43,302 nucleotides of DNA, taken from assembly GCF_905233635.1 (NCBI RefSeq), contig NZ_CAJODG010000010.1:1-43302 (forward strand), given 5' to 3'. The DNA is from Selenomonas sp. AE3005 (GTDB taxonomy: Bacteria > Bacillota > Negativicutes > Selenomonadales > Selenomonadaceae). Of the stretch, positions 31,345-38,390 are shown piece by piece (positions within the stretch are counted from its first letter, which is position 1; each line of letters begins with the position of its first letter). The notes under the pieces are model-generated. The model made no database searches, was not told the origin of the DNA, and was given only the letters and a program-made list of their open reading frames with translations. A program made the translations under genes and the position numbers.

Positions 31345-31831
31345 AATCGCGCCTTGCAAAATGTATCTGGTTTTCTTTGTCGAATACTTCGCCACGCCCT
31401 CGGTGCCCATTGATTACAATTTGAGCATAATGCTTCTCACAGAGCTTATATCCGTCTTTGGCCGGTTGGCCACACAGCCAACACCTGCCACTTTCCAGCC
31501 ATATCTGGCGCGGTTCTATGCCTTTCTTCCTCCGACGTCTTGCCGCTGCCAGCCTTGCCCTGGTTCTGCAGAACACACAAGTCTTGTATCCGGCAGTCAC
31601 AGGGTTGCCGCACCTGCATAAGCCCATAGCCCTATTGTTCCGTTCCTGCTCCCGTTGCCTTTGACGGCTCCTTATTTCGCTGGGGTTAATATGGTCACGT
31701 CTCAGTTCTTTCTTCCGTTCCCTCAACGCCATGCGGCAGGCTAGGCAGGTTGTGTAACCTTCATCCGCCCGCACCTTCCCGCAGCGATAACAGACATGGT
31801 TTGCTTTGCACCATTCATACCATTCGCTCAT
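31295..31831 (-). CDS. triple Cys-pair (zinc knuckle) protein
   Basis: A 178-residue basic protein with three tandem copies of one motif, C-x2-C, about 10 residues, then C-x2-C/H: CYRCGKVRADEGYTTCLACR (about 14-33), CRCGNPVTAGYKTCVFCR (about 72-89) and CWLCGQPAKDGYKLCEKH (about 117-134). Each should bind a zinc ion. They are separated by Arg/Lys/Gln-rich linkers. The overall basic charge points to DNA or RNA binding. The repeats look like copies of an ancestral unit. Start overlaps the stop of the small gene upstream (ATGA). Confidence 0.8.
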   Translation of the reverse strand: MSEWYEWCKANHVCYRCGKVRADEGYTTCLACRMALRERKKELRRDHINPSEIRSRQRQREQERNNRAMGLCRCGNPVTAGYKTCVFCRTRARLAAARRRRKKGIEPRQIWLESGRCWLCGQPAKDGYKLCEKHYAQIVINGHRGRGEVFDKENQIHFARRDYEKKNMHRCCVEYTKT

Positions 31832-31974
31832 AGCCTGCCGTCCTCATCCGGATTTGTTGCGTAGACGAACAGAAACACCGCGATAATGTCCAGCTTATTC
31901 CCAACGTTCTCCGAAATAAGGCACATCATCAGCAGCATGGCCATAAGTACAGGTTTGAATAATCTTGTTCTCAT
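31828..31974 (-). CDS. 48-residue membrane peptide
   Basis: ATG at 31972-31974 has the excellent site AAAAGGAGATAACGA. The peptide has a basic start (MRTRLFKP), a first hydrophobic segment (VLMAMLLMMCLIS), a short polar turn and a second segment (DIIAVFLFVYA), so probably two spans, and the tail NPDEDGRL. It ends in an ATGA overlap with the triple zinc gene. Function unknown. Confidence 0.75.
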   Translation of the reverse strand: MRTRLFKPVLMAMLLMMCLISENVGNKLDIIAVFLFVYATNPDEDGRL

Positions 31975-31987
31975 TCGTTATCTCCTT

Positions 31988-32197
31988 TTAATTAGTCGAA
32001 AGTATCTTCCTTGCTTCATCAGCATTACATCCGAAAATCTCCATCGTCAGCTTTTCGGCCTTAGCCTTGCTTAACGGTTTCGGCGGTGCCATTCGGCGTA
32101 TCCTCTTAATTCTCTTTCTTTCAGCCCTTATAAATGTTTCACATTTCTTCCACAGCAAGCCAAGAGCTTTTGCTTGCATTCCCGACCTGTTATTCAT
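31988..32197 (-). CDS. unidentified 69-residue basic protein
   Basis: The ATG follows CGGAGGAAAGC. The protein is basic in the middle (KKCETFIRAERKRIKRIRRMAPPKPLSKAKAEKL) and ends EIFGCNADEARKILSTN, a possible small helical domain. No family recognised. It is preceded by a 12-codon ORF whose stop overlaps its start. Confidence 0.7.
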   Translation of the reverse strand: MNNRSGMQAKALGLLWKKCETFIRAERKRIKRIRRMAPPKPLSKAKAEKLTMEIFGCNADEARKILSTN

Positions 32198-32228
32198 GCT
32201 TTCCTCCGTTATCCAAAAGCAGCGCCAC
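32190..32228 (-). CDS. possible 12-codon leader peptide
   Basis: GTG at 32226-32228 is placed perfectly after AAAGGAGATAACA, and the frame (start MALLLDNGGK) ends at a TAA that overlaps the start of the 69-residue gene downstream. It may exist only to couple or attenuate translation of that gene. Too short to be certain. Confidence 0.4.
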   Translation of the reverse strand: MALLLDNGGKHE

Positions 32229-32267
32229 TGTTATCTCCTTTACTCCTGTTTTTCTGCTATTTTCTAA

Positions 32268-32387
32268 TTAGATAAGAAGTTTTAGTATTTCAGCGGAATC
32301 ATTACTATCAAGAATTACACAGCTACCATCTTTTGTACAATCCTCAAACACGTTAATCCATCCTTGTAAAGTTTTATTCTCTGCCAT
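32268..32387 (-). CDS. 39-residue acidic protein
   Basis: ATG at 32385-32387 (an ATG directly upstream at 32388-32390 overlaps the previous stop) follows AAAGGCGG. The product begins MAENKTLQGWINVFEDCT and ends with SAEILKLLI. It is complete and fills the space between two coupled genes. No family recognised. Confidence 0.6.
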   Translation of the reverse strand: MAENKTLQGWINVFEDCTKDGSCVILDSNDSAEILKLLI

Positions 32388-32749
32388 CATTTACCGCCTT
32401 TCATTTTTGCACCGCAATTCGGACAAAAATTACTATCGTCATTTGCCCATTGCTGGCAAGCAGAGCACTCATACATGGGGTACTCCCAATTCTCCCCTTG
32501 CTCGTGAGGGTGCTCAATCCAGTGGCCATTACCTAAAGTTTTGTCGCCGCCCATTTCTTCTTCTTGGCCATCGTCTGCCCTCCTGTAGTCTGAGCAGTCT
32601 ATTTCGCTATAAATACTGGTCTTTCGATTAAGCATGCAACTTATGCCCTCAATAGTCCAGTTTGAAACCATTCTCTCTGTTCCGCCTATCTGTTTTACAA
32701 CTCTACTCCTCGCAATCTCTGCATGCTCACAATTCTCACATTTTGCCAT
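32387..32749 (-). CDS. zinc-ribbon phage protein
   Basis: ATG at 32747-32749, seven bases from AGGAGG; 120 residues. The N-terminus has one Cys pair (CENCEH), and later Cys residues lie at SCMLNR and DCSDYRR. The C-terminus is a classical zinc ribbon (YECSACQQWAND, NFCPNCGAKMKGG), seen in many phage early proteins of Bacillota. Two separate zinc sites are likely. The specific function is unknown. Confidence 0.8.
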   Translation of the reverse strand: MAKCENCEHAEIARSRVVKQIGGTERMVSNWTIEGISCMLNRKTSIYSEIDCSDYRRADDGQEEEMGGDKTLGNGHWIEHPHEQGENWEYPMYECSACQQWANDDSNFCPNCGAKMKGGK

Positions 32750-32810
32750 CGTTAGCCCTCCTGCACCACTCGTAAAAATCTTTTCTTGGGCATTTATCAA
32801 TTTGTCATTA

Positions 32811-33257
32811 TTAAAGAAAATATGCTCTAATAGTGTCTTCCTTAATCCGTTGCCTCATACGTTCCTTTCGCCGTTGGTGCAAAACGCCATCTAAGCGTTT
32901 CATTTTATCACGGTAATCCAATAGACTGAAGTATTCTCTTAACCTATCCGCAATAAATTTGAGCTCGCTTTTATTAAACCGGACACCTTCCTCTAATTCT
33001 GACTCAGTCCGGCTATCAATCCATTTAACAAAATGTTGCAGCTTTTCTTTTTTCCTAGGTTCTTTAACTCTATCAACTGCATACTTTAGTTTCCCCTTTC
33101 CGTCATAGCACGCCTTTCCGGTGTGTTCTCCCAGTTCTCTACTCTCAATTTGCGGCTTTCGCGCTGCTCCTCTAGCCGTGAGCACCGCCCCGACACACTG
33201 CATAAGCTCATCATCAGCAAGGTTATCAGCATGCCGCCCGCACCGATGCAGAACCAT
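32811..33257 (-). CDS. basic helical protein, probably expressed by -1 frameshift from the gene upstream
   Basis: The frame is open from 33257, but its first 56 codons lie antiphase over the membrane-protein gene 33086-33286 and read like a shadow frame. After codon 56 it turns into convincing sequence: VDRVKEPRKKEKLQHFVKWIDSRTESELEE, then NKSELKFIADRLREYFSLLDYRDKMKRLDG and a basic C-terminus. There is no ATG, GTG or TTG near that switch. A -1 slip at G GGA AAC (33089-33095) would fuse the two and give a 158-residue product: one membrane span plus this basic helical domain. The alternative is the ATG at 33257 with a weak GAAGG site. Confidence 0.65.
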   Translation of the reverse strand: MVLHRCGRHADNLADDELMQCVGAVLTARGAARKPQIESRELGEHTGKACYDGKGKLKYAVDRVKEPRKKEKLQHFVKWIDSRTESELEEGVRFNKSELKFIADRLREYFSLLDYRDKMKRLDGVLHQRRKERMRQRIKEDTIRAYFL

Positions 33258-33286
33258 ATAAAAGCCTTCAAGTCAAATTCAAACAT
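33086..33286 (-). CDS. 66-residue single-span membrane protein (frameshift donor)
   Basis: ATG at 33284-33286 has the perfect site AAAGGAGGCAAAC. A short start (MFEFDLKA) is followed by one hydrophobic span (FIWFCIGAGGMLITLLMMSL) and a charged tail (RLEEQRESRKLRVENWENT) ending TERGN. Its last two codons, GGA AAC, are the slip site for the -1 frame and the stop follows at once. Confidence 0.75.
   Translation of the reverse strand: MFEFDLKAFIWFCIGAGGMLITLLMMSLCSVSGRCSRLEEQRESRKLRVENWENTPERRAMTERGN
33089..33095 (-). promoter_or_regulatory. candidate -1 frameshift slip site G GGA AAC
   Basis: GGGAAAC in the zero frame AGG GGA AAC TAA, with correct X XXY YYZ phase, immediately before the stop. 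A paused ribosome at the stop would favour the slip. I see no strong stem-loop downstream, so efficiency is uncertain. Confidence 0.5.
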
Positions 33287-33437
33287 GTTTGCCTCCTTTA
33301 CGCTTGCAGGAGCGGTGCCCAGTTGTAAGGGCTTTCGCCCTTTCCAGTTGTTTGCTCCGGCCAAAGTAACTGTATTCCGTTCCCCAGTTTTGGGAAATTC
33401 TCGTATGTCTGTTATTGCTGCAGCTAGTCTCGGTCAT
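33279..33437 (-). CDS. 52-residue basic protein
   Basis: ATG at 33435-33437 follows AAGGAGAGCAG and overlaps the stop of the gene upstream (ATGA); its own stop overlaps the start of the membrane protein gene. The product is Ser/Asn/Arg-rich (MTETSCSNNRHTRISQNWG start) and ends in KRKGGKHV. The coupled position on both sides makes it likely real. No family recognised. Confidence 0.65.
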   Translation of the reverse strand: MTETSCSNNRHTRISQNWGTEYSYFGRSKQLERAKALTTGHRSCKRKGGKHV

Positions 33438-33646
33438 CTGCTCTCCTTCACTTTGAATACCTCATAGAACTTTTCAATCGTCAGGCTTATGGATTCCCTG
33501 CAATCCAAACAAACAATCAGGCGGTCTTTATGGTCTTTATCATGCTGGAATGTCCATTCTTCCCCCGGTTTGAAACGGATTGCAATGGCTCCATAGTCCC
33601 CAGCCACAAATATTCCTTTAGTTTTCGGTTCGCAAATTCCGTTCAT
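33434..33646 (-). CDS. unidentified 70-residue early protein
   Basis: The ATG at 33644-33646 overlaps the stop of the upstream gene (ATGA) and lies about ten bases from AAGGAGG. The protein (GIFVAGDYGAIAIRFKPGEEW, then DRLIVCLDCRESISLTIEKFYEVF) looks like a small beta-rich domain with a Cys pair (CLDC). Not recognised. Confidence 0.7.
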   Translation of the reverse strand: MNGICEPKTKGIFVAGDYGAIAIRFKPGEEWTFQHDKDHKDRLIVCLDCRESISLTIEKFYEVFKVKESR

Positions 33647-34128
33647 TCTTCTGCTGCCTCCTTCGTAAAAGTCAGCTTGGTCTGTGCCCTTTCTCCATCT
33701 ATGTATTTCCAGCACTCCTGCATGAGTTTCTGCATGGCGTTCTTGACAGTGTTGTTAAAGTCTCCCTTGGTATTTGAATACCATACCCGCCAGTTCGGTG
33801 TCTCGTATTTGAAAGTATAACCCCACGGGATTTGTACGCTTGCTTTTATCTGCAGCTTGTAATAATCCGCATCAACAGGATATTCCATTTTCAGCCCGTA
33901 AAAGCAGCCGCCGTCCATAACGTCTTTTTCCGTCAAGGACAGGCTAACCATTTTCGCAGAAATCAGGGCGATGTTATCTGCCGCTGTTAAAAGCTCTGGC
34001 CTTGGTGGTTCAATACCTTTGTATGTGTAGCTTTCCATAGCCCCGGCGTCGTTCTTGTTGACCCATTCAAAAATATAGCTGTCTACAGCTCCGCTGCGGT
34101 TAATGCGAAATCCTGTCAACTGTCTCAT
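33643..34128 (-). CDS. unidentified 161-residue early protein
   Basis: The protein is beta-rich in the first half (FRINRSGAVDSYIFEWVNKND) and has ENIALISAK-like and LSLTEKDVMDGG segments, an aromatic-rich middle (IPWGYTFKYETPNWRVWY) and a helical C-terminus (KNAMQKLMQECWKYIDGERAQ). It is coupled by overlap to both neighbours. No family recognised. Confidence 0.7.
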   Translation of the reverse strand: MRQLTGFRINRSGAVDSYIFEWVNKNDAGAMESYTYKGIEPPRPELLTAADNIALISAKMVSLSLTEKDVMDGGCFYGLKMEYPVDADYYKLQIKASVQIPWGYTFKYETPNWRVWYSNTKGDFNNTVKNAMQKLMQECWKYIDGERAQTKLTFTKEAAEE

Positions 34129-34928
34129 ACCATTTCTCTTTCCTTTCTGACGATAGCCCTGATTTTGTCTTGGTTCTCGGTCTTGTATAACCGATACATC
34201 ATTGCTCTGATAGCTTTTTCAGACATCTCCATTTCTTTTGCTATGACTGGATAAGGCACGGCATCCAGCACAGCTCCTACTGCGGTCTGCATTTCCTCGC
34301 CTGTCCACTGGTGCGCGTGTGGGCTTATCCTTTTTGGCCTGCCCAGTCCTAAAGTTACACACCGGCGAATTACGGCACCATAAGTGCGTTGTAGCAGGTC
34401 TGCTATCTCTTTGCCTGTCTTCTTGCCTTCTTTGATGTATCCGGCCAATCTGGCATCTTCTTCCTTTGTCCACGGGGTTACTTTTTTGACTACGTTGGCC
34501 AGTCCATCCGCCCGCCGCTTCGCTTTTACCCATGCAGGCTCTTTCCCTAATATGTTTTCTTCCATCTTTGAGAAGTCCAAAAAAGCTTTGTTCTTTTCCG
34601 CCCACTTCCAGAAATCCACCAAATTCACAACTCTGAATTTGCACCTGCCCACCTGTTTGTACTTAACAGGCAGGCCACGGTTCTTAACCCAGCTTGTTAT
34701 GATATATCCGCCCCCTCCGCTGCTGCCTGTCACCGCCCTGTGGAGCTGATGGAGCGTTATATAATCGCCGTTTTCCAAGAACGCTCCCAACCCCATACGG
34801 GCTCTTTTGACCAGGATGGCATTTTCCGACCTGTTCAGCGCCTTTGCTATATTCGGTATAGGCATGCGCCCGTAAAGCTCTTCCAGCCATTCTTCTTCCT
34901 CTGCCGTCCATTGTCTATTACTGCCCAT
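34125..34928 (-). CDS. SANT/Myb-like DNA-binding protein
   Basis: A 267-residue basic protein with repeated Trp-containing helix-turn-helix units. The first (RQWTAEEEEWLEELYGRMPIPNIAKALNRSENAILVKRARMGLG) spans about 5-48. A second is around 150-195 (TPWTKEEDARLAGYIKEGKKTGKEIADLLQRTYGAVIRRCVTLGLG), and a third is near 207-250 (HQWTGEEMQTAVGAVLDAVPYPVIAKEMEMSEKAIRAMMYRL). A middle part resembles a helix-turn-helix with LHQLHRAVTGSSGGGGYIITSWVKNRG. Three Myb-like units are unusual. It is probably a phage regulator or a DNA-organising protein. Confidence 0.8.
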   Translation of the reverse strand: MGSNRQWTAEEEEWLEELYGRMPIPNIAKALNRSENAILVKRARMGLGAFLENGDYITLHQLHRAVTGSSGGGGYIITSWVKNRGLPVKYKQVGRCKFRVVNLVDFWKWAEKNKAFLDFSKMEENILGKEPAWVKAKRRADGLANVVKKVTPWTKEEDARLAGYIKEGKKTGKEIADLLQRTYGAVIRRCVTLGLGRPKRISPHAHQWTGEEMQTAVGAVLDAVPYPVIAKEMEMSEKAIRAMMYRLYKTENQDKIRAIVRKEREMV

Positions 34929-35304
34929 GACATTCTGCCCTCGCTTTGCACGCTGCCACTATTGCATAGAGTTCTGCACGCCATGCTTCCCATGCAGGAT
35001 TCGTGCCATCGTTCCAAGTAATCGGCTCTACTTTGTAGCCCGCTCTTTTTAGTGACACATACTTCCCGTAGCTCATGCCATACTCTTTAGCTTTCTGAGC
35101 CAGCGTGTCCAAATTGGACACATGCACTTTCCGTTTTCCGATTATTGATTTATGGCGGAATCCTTCACGTTTTATGCCACTGCGAATGGAAATGACACAT
35201 TCCGGGCACCGTTTGGCACGGCTGAACTTACTGTTGACTACGAAATCACGCCCACACAGTTCACAGGTTACTGTGCGGTTGTAAATAATCTCCGATACTT
35301 TCAT
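34918..35304 (-). CDS. zinc-finger protein with C-terminal helical domain
   Basis: ATG after AAGGAGATTGAACA. The first 40 residues have CELCGRDF and RAKRCPEC, a four-Cys zinc finger. The middle is basic (REGFRHKSIIGKRKVHVS). A helix-turn-helix-like part follows (LDTLAQKAKEYGMSYGKYVSLKRAG), and the end is helical (AWEAWRAELYAIVAACKARAECH). This suggests DNA binding. The 17-nt dyad at 35105-35121 lies inside its coding sequence. Confidence 0.75.
   Translation of the reverse strand: MKVSEIIYNRTVTCELCGRDFVVNSKFSRAKRCPECVISIRSGIKREGFRHKSIIGKRKVHVSNLDTLAQKAKEYGMSYGKYVSLKRAGYKVEPITWNDGTNPAWEAWRAELYAIVAACKARAECHGQ
35105..35121. repeat. 17-nt dyad GTGTCCAA-A-TTGGACAC, copy 2
   Basis: Eight-base arms GTGTCCAA and TTGGACAC around a central A. 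One base different from the dyad at 26534-26550. It lies inside coding sequence of the zinc-finger gene, encoding part of VSNLDT. Confidence 0.5.
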
Positions 35305-35452
35305 TGTTCAATCTCCTTATTTTCGCTCTGATTGCCTTCAGCTGGCGCTTGAGATATCTAGGCCGTGGTTCTACGCCGTCCATCATGGCCAGCAATTCTC
35401 TTTTCCTGGCAAGCAGATCAGCCAGCGTTTTGCGTTTCTTGCTCTTCGACAT
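35261..35452 (-). CDS. small basic coiled-coil protein
   Basis: The ATG at 35450-35452 is nine bases from GGGGAGG; two ATGs upstream are closer to that site. About 63 residues, very basic (KSKKRKTLADLLARKRELLAMMDG, RPRYLKRQLKAIRAKIRRLNNE), with heptad repeats likely to form a helical hairpin. It overlaps genes on both sides by about 35-45 bases. Confidence 0.6.
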   Translation of the reverse strand: MSKSKKRKTLADLLARKRELLAMMDGVEPRPRYLKRQLKAIRAKIRRLNNESIGDYLQPHSNL

Positions 35453-36032
35453 CTTCATGTACCTCCCCATCCGATTTCCAGAGATTTTCTTTGTCGAACT
35501 TCATGCCATTTTCTTCCGCCCACGCTTTAGCCCAGGCTTCAAGGTCAACACCTGCTTCGAGATAGCTGTATGGGCAGTTCTTCGCATTGACGTTGACCGG
35601 CTCGACACCGTATTTGCGGAAAACCTCGCGAATCAGGCATTCTTTCCATGCTTTCTTATGGCATTTGCCGCAGGTCTTCGGGATGAATCCGGAATAGAGC
35701 TTTTCGAAATCTTCCATAGGAAGGACTAGGCTCCCCGACATCTCCTTCACAATGTTGTGGTACTTCACAGCTTTGTCGTTCGGTACAAAGACAATATCCA
35801 TGTGCGTTAGGTGTCTTGTGAAATCCCTTGCGGCATCCATGTCGAGGAAATCATACCGGCGTTTTATTGCTTTATAGCCCCATGTCTTGCAAGAACGCAG
35901 GTCTTTCATAAACTCTGAGTCTACATCCTTCATTTTTTCTTCGTAGTCTTTGATGACGCTCTCCAGTATCTGGATCAGCAACATCATTCGTGTCATATTT
36001 GCTTTTTCGGCTCGTGATAAATACTTATTCAT
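35418..36032 (-). CDS. conserved phage protein with Cys-rich segment (DUF5651-like)
   Basis: From the ATG at 36030-36032, after GAGGGGAGAAACAG, 204 residues. An N-terminal helical part (YLSRAEKANMTRMMLLIQILESVIKDYEE) is followed by a segment with FIPKTCGKCHKKAWKECLIREVFRKYGVEP and NAKNCPYSY, which has the Cys pattern of a phage family of unknown function that I associate with DUF5651. The tail is acidic. The Cys residues may hold a metal. It follows ParB in the operon. Confidence 0.75.
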   Translation of the reverse strand: MNKYLSRAEKANMTRMMLLIQILESVIKDYEEKMKDVDSEFMKDLRSCKTWGYKAIKRRYDFLDMDAARDFTRHLTHMDIVFVPNDKAVKYHNIVKEMSGSLVLPMEDFEKLYSGFIPKTCGKCHKKAWKECLIREVFRKYGVEPVNVNAKNCPYSYLEAGVDLEAWAKAWAEENGMKFDKENLWKSDGEVHEDVEEQETQNAG

Positions 36033-36089
36033 GGCTGTTTCTCCCCTCAAAGCCGCCCACCCGGACGGCTTTATACCTTCTGATTCGGA

Positions 36090-37583
36090 TTAGTTGAACT
36101 TTCGTTCCATCCGCCATTTGATTTCTTGTTTAAGGCGGTTGATTTCTGTCTCTACACGGGTGCGTAAATAAGGCTTATCGTTTTCCATGTCGTTCAGCCA
36201 TTCTTCCAGCATTCCGCTGATAGCTGTTGCGGATTCAATCTCTTGGTCATTGTCAACTTTCAGCAATCTTCGCCGTTCGGTTTCTTCGGCTTCCTCTTTT
36301 TCCCTGACGGCCTTATCGGCTTCAATGGCTTCCAGCGGGATTTCGTCAATGTAACCGTTATCCTTCAATACGGACGCCTTGGCCGTGCCGGTTTTGGCCA
36401 CTTCCATAGCCGCCGCCCGCAAGGCTTCTTCTTTTGTGTCGTAGGTATCTTTGAGGAATACCCAATCGGCTTCATCGCCGTGCTCTACCACCGTGTAGGT
36501 CAGGCAATAACGGCCACTTTCAGTCTTGTCTGCCACAGCCTTGATGGTGAAGTTTATCCAGCTTTTGTAACCGCCTCTGCCAGTCTGATACGTTTCCTGC
36601 CCGTATTCATCAACCTCTGAGACTTCCCATTTCCCGGCATTGAGCTTTATTTTGCGGCCACAGGATTGAGCCATACCGCATACCTCATTGACTTCTCTGC
36701 AAGACTCACAGCATTTCATACACTGCGTTGACAGGTGGCAGGCCTCGCACGGCTCCAAACTTTCATGGCCATACTTTTCAGCCTTGGCCTTGATGGCGTT
36801 CAACTGGTCTTGCTTGCGGTGTTCTTCGACTTTGGCCATACGCTCCGCCCAGCCCGGTTCGTCTTCCCGTTCTTCGTGTTTGACGATGGTCACATGATTA
36901 AGAGATACCGCGCCTTCTTCCTGGAGCTTGTCCGCGACTTTCTGCTGCCCTTCTTCGGAGAGCTGGCTTGCTTCATAGGCGGCGCTGACTTTCAGCCGCC
37001 CATCTTGAAACGCCTGCTTTAGGTCTTCATTCTGCAGGTTCTTTGCTATTGCGTGATACCGTGCAAGCTGACCAGACGACATCTGCAGCATCTTCCCCAC
37101 AATGTCGCGGACACGGCCTTCCAATCCCTGCTGTTCTTTCATGCGATTGAGGATATCCGTCATCCTCTCAGCCTGCCGCATCTTTTCGGCGTCTGTCAGC
37201 TGGCGAGCGGTGCTGTTAGTCAACATCAGCATCAAGTCCAGCATGTCTTCGTCATGCTCATTTTCAATCAAGCAGTTGACTTCGCTGAACTGCTCCATGC
37301 GTTTTTCATTCACCAGCATATTGCAAGCTGTCCAACGGCGTTCACCGCTGATAATCATGTATTTCCCTGTTTTATCAGCTGCCCGGACAACGAGATTATG
37401 CAGGACGCCGCCCGCAATCTCGATGGCGTCTGCCAGCTCCTCGATGTTTTCCACGCTGTAGACCTTTTTATTTTCCGGGTCTGGGTAAAGCTCATTGATA
37501 TTCAGCCGTTTCAGTTCATATTTCGGCGCTCCTGATTCGGTTCTGCTGGCCTGGTTCATCAGGCCCATGAGATTGAATGCCAT
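36090..37583 (-). CDS. parB: ParB-family protein with extra Cys cluster
   Basis: A 497-residue protein. The ParB N-terminal domain lies at about 25-125 with LNINELYPDPENKKVYSVENIEELADAIEIAGGV and the GERRW motif (80-84) that binds CTP in the family. The KorB/ParB helix-turn-helix follows (about 155-215, VGKMLQMSSGQLARYHAIAKNL, FQDGRLKVSAAYEASQLSEE). After that comes an unusual Cys cluster (EPCEACHLSTQCMKCCESC..VCGMAQSC, 279-308), probably a metal site, and a long C-terminal part with charged helices. The gene starts four bases after the end of parA, so they form one partition operon. It binds parS sites and loads ParA. Confidence 0.9.
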   Translation of the reverse strand: MAFNLMGLMNQASRTESGAPKYELKRLNINELYPDPENKKVYSVENIEELADAIEIAGGVLHNLVVRAADKTGKYMIISGERRWTACNMLVNEKRMEQFSEVNCLIENEHDEDMLDLMLMLTNSTARQLTDAEKMRQAERMTDILNRMKEQQGLEGRVRDIVGKMLQMSSGQLARYHAIAKNLQNEDLKQAFQDGRLKVSAAYEASQLSEEGQQKVADKLQEEGAVSLNHVTIVKHEEREDEPGWAERMAKVEEHRKQDQLNAIKAKAEKYGHESLEPCEACHLSTQCMKCCESCREVNEVCGMAQSCGRKIKLNAGKWEVSEVDEYGQETYQTGRGGYKSWINFTIKAVADKTESGRYCLTYTVVEHGDEADWVFLKDTYDTKEEALRAAAMEVAKTGTAKASVLKDNGYIDEIPLEAIEADKAVREKEEAEETERRRLLKVDNDQEIESATAISGMLEEWLNDMENDKPYLRTRVETEINRLKQEIKWRMERKFN

Positions 37584-37586
37584 TGC

Positions 37587-38354
37587 TTATCCCTCCACCA
37601 TCTTGACCAGTTCAGCCACAAAGGCTTTATAGTCTCTTGCAGCACCACAGCGCGGCGAATGTATCATTACCGGCTCTGCCGTGAAGGTGGATTCGTCCAC
37701 TTTGTCAGTCCAGCGGATGATTGTATCAAAGACTTTGTATTTCTCGGCCTGTTTCAGCCATTCTGCGCCCTGCTGATTGGTGTCGTTACGGCGGTAGCTG
37801 GTGATGAGTGTTCCCAACAGCTCAATCTGCGGATTGAAATACTCTTTGACTGTTTTTAGCTGATTCAACAGGCAGTCAATACCATCAAAGGTGAATTTAT
37901 CAATCTTGGCCGGGATAATCAGATAATCACTGGTAGCAAGTGCATTGATTACGCACATGCCCAGGCTGGGGGCATTGTCTATCAACACATAATCGTAATC
38001 ATCCTTTACCTGGCGCAGAATTTCTTTGAGCCGTACCTGCTGTGGCACGGTGCTGTCCATGAGTACGGCCTTTTCTGCTTCTGCAAGGGAGAGATTAGCA
38101 GGGATGATATCCAGCCCCTCATATTCGGTGCGCTGAATGACTTCTTCTGCAGTAACTCTGCGTTTCATGACATCGGTCATGCTTGGCTTGTCGTAGCCAT
38201 ACACACCGAAAAACTGCGAGCAGTTGCCCTGTTGGTCATTATCTACCAGCAGGACTCTCTTGCCGTGCTCCGTGGCCAGCAGATAGCTTGCATTGATAGT
38301 GGTGACGGTCTTGCCTACGCCGCCTTTGAGATTTGCAATGGTTAATACTTTCAT
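37587..38354 (-). CDS. parA: ParA/Soj partition ATPase
   Basis: A 255-residue ParA. The deviant Walker A KGGVGKT (10-16), VLLVDNDQQGNCSQFFG, the Walker B region YVLIDNAPS and the C-terminal GLALITSYR-like segment (LGTLITSYRRND) are all present. Length and lack of an N-terminal helix-turn-helix place it in the type Ib/Soj-like group. It forms DNA-dependent gradients to move ParB-bound DNA. Next to ParB, it shows that the element can be segregated as a plasmid. Confidence 0.95.
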   Translation of the reverse strand: MKVLTIANLKGGVGKTVTTINASYLLATEHGKRVLLVDNDQQGNCSQFFGVYGYDKPSMTDVMKRRVTAEEVIQRTEYEGLDIIPANLSLAEAEKAVLMDSTVPQQVRLKEILRQVKDDYDYVLIDNAPSLGMCVINALATSDYLIIPAKIDKFTFDGIDCLLNQLKTVKEYFNPQIELLGTLITSYRRNDTNQQGAEWLKQAEKYKVFDTIIRWTDKVDESTFTAEPVMIHSPRCGAARDYKAFVAELVKMVEG

Positions 38355-38390
38355 CGTCTTATTCCTCCTTAGATTGTTGGTGTTACGAGT

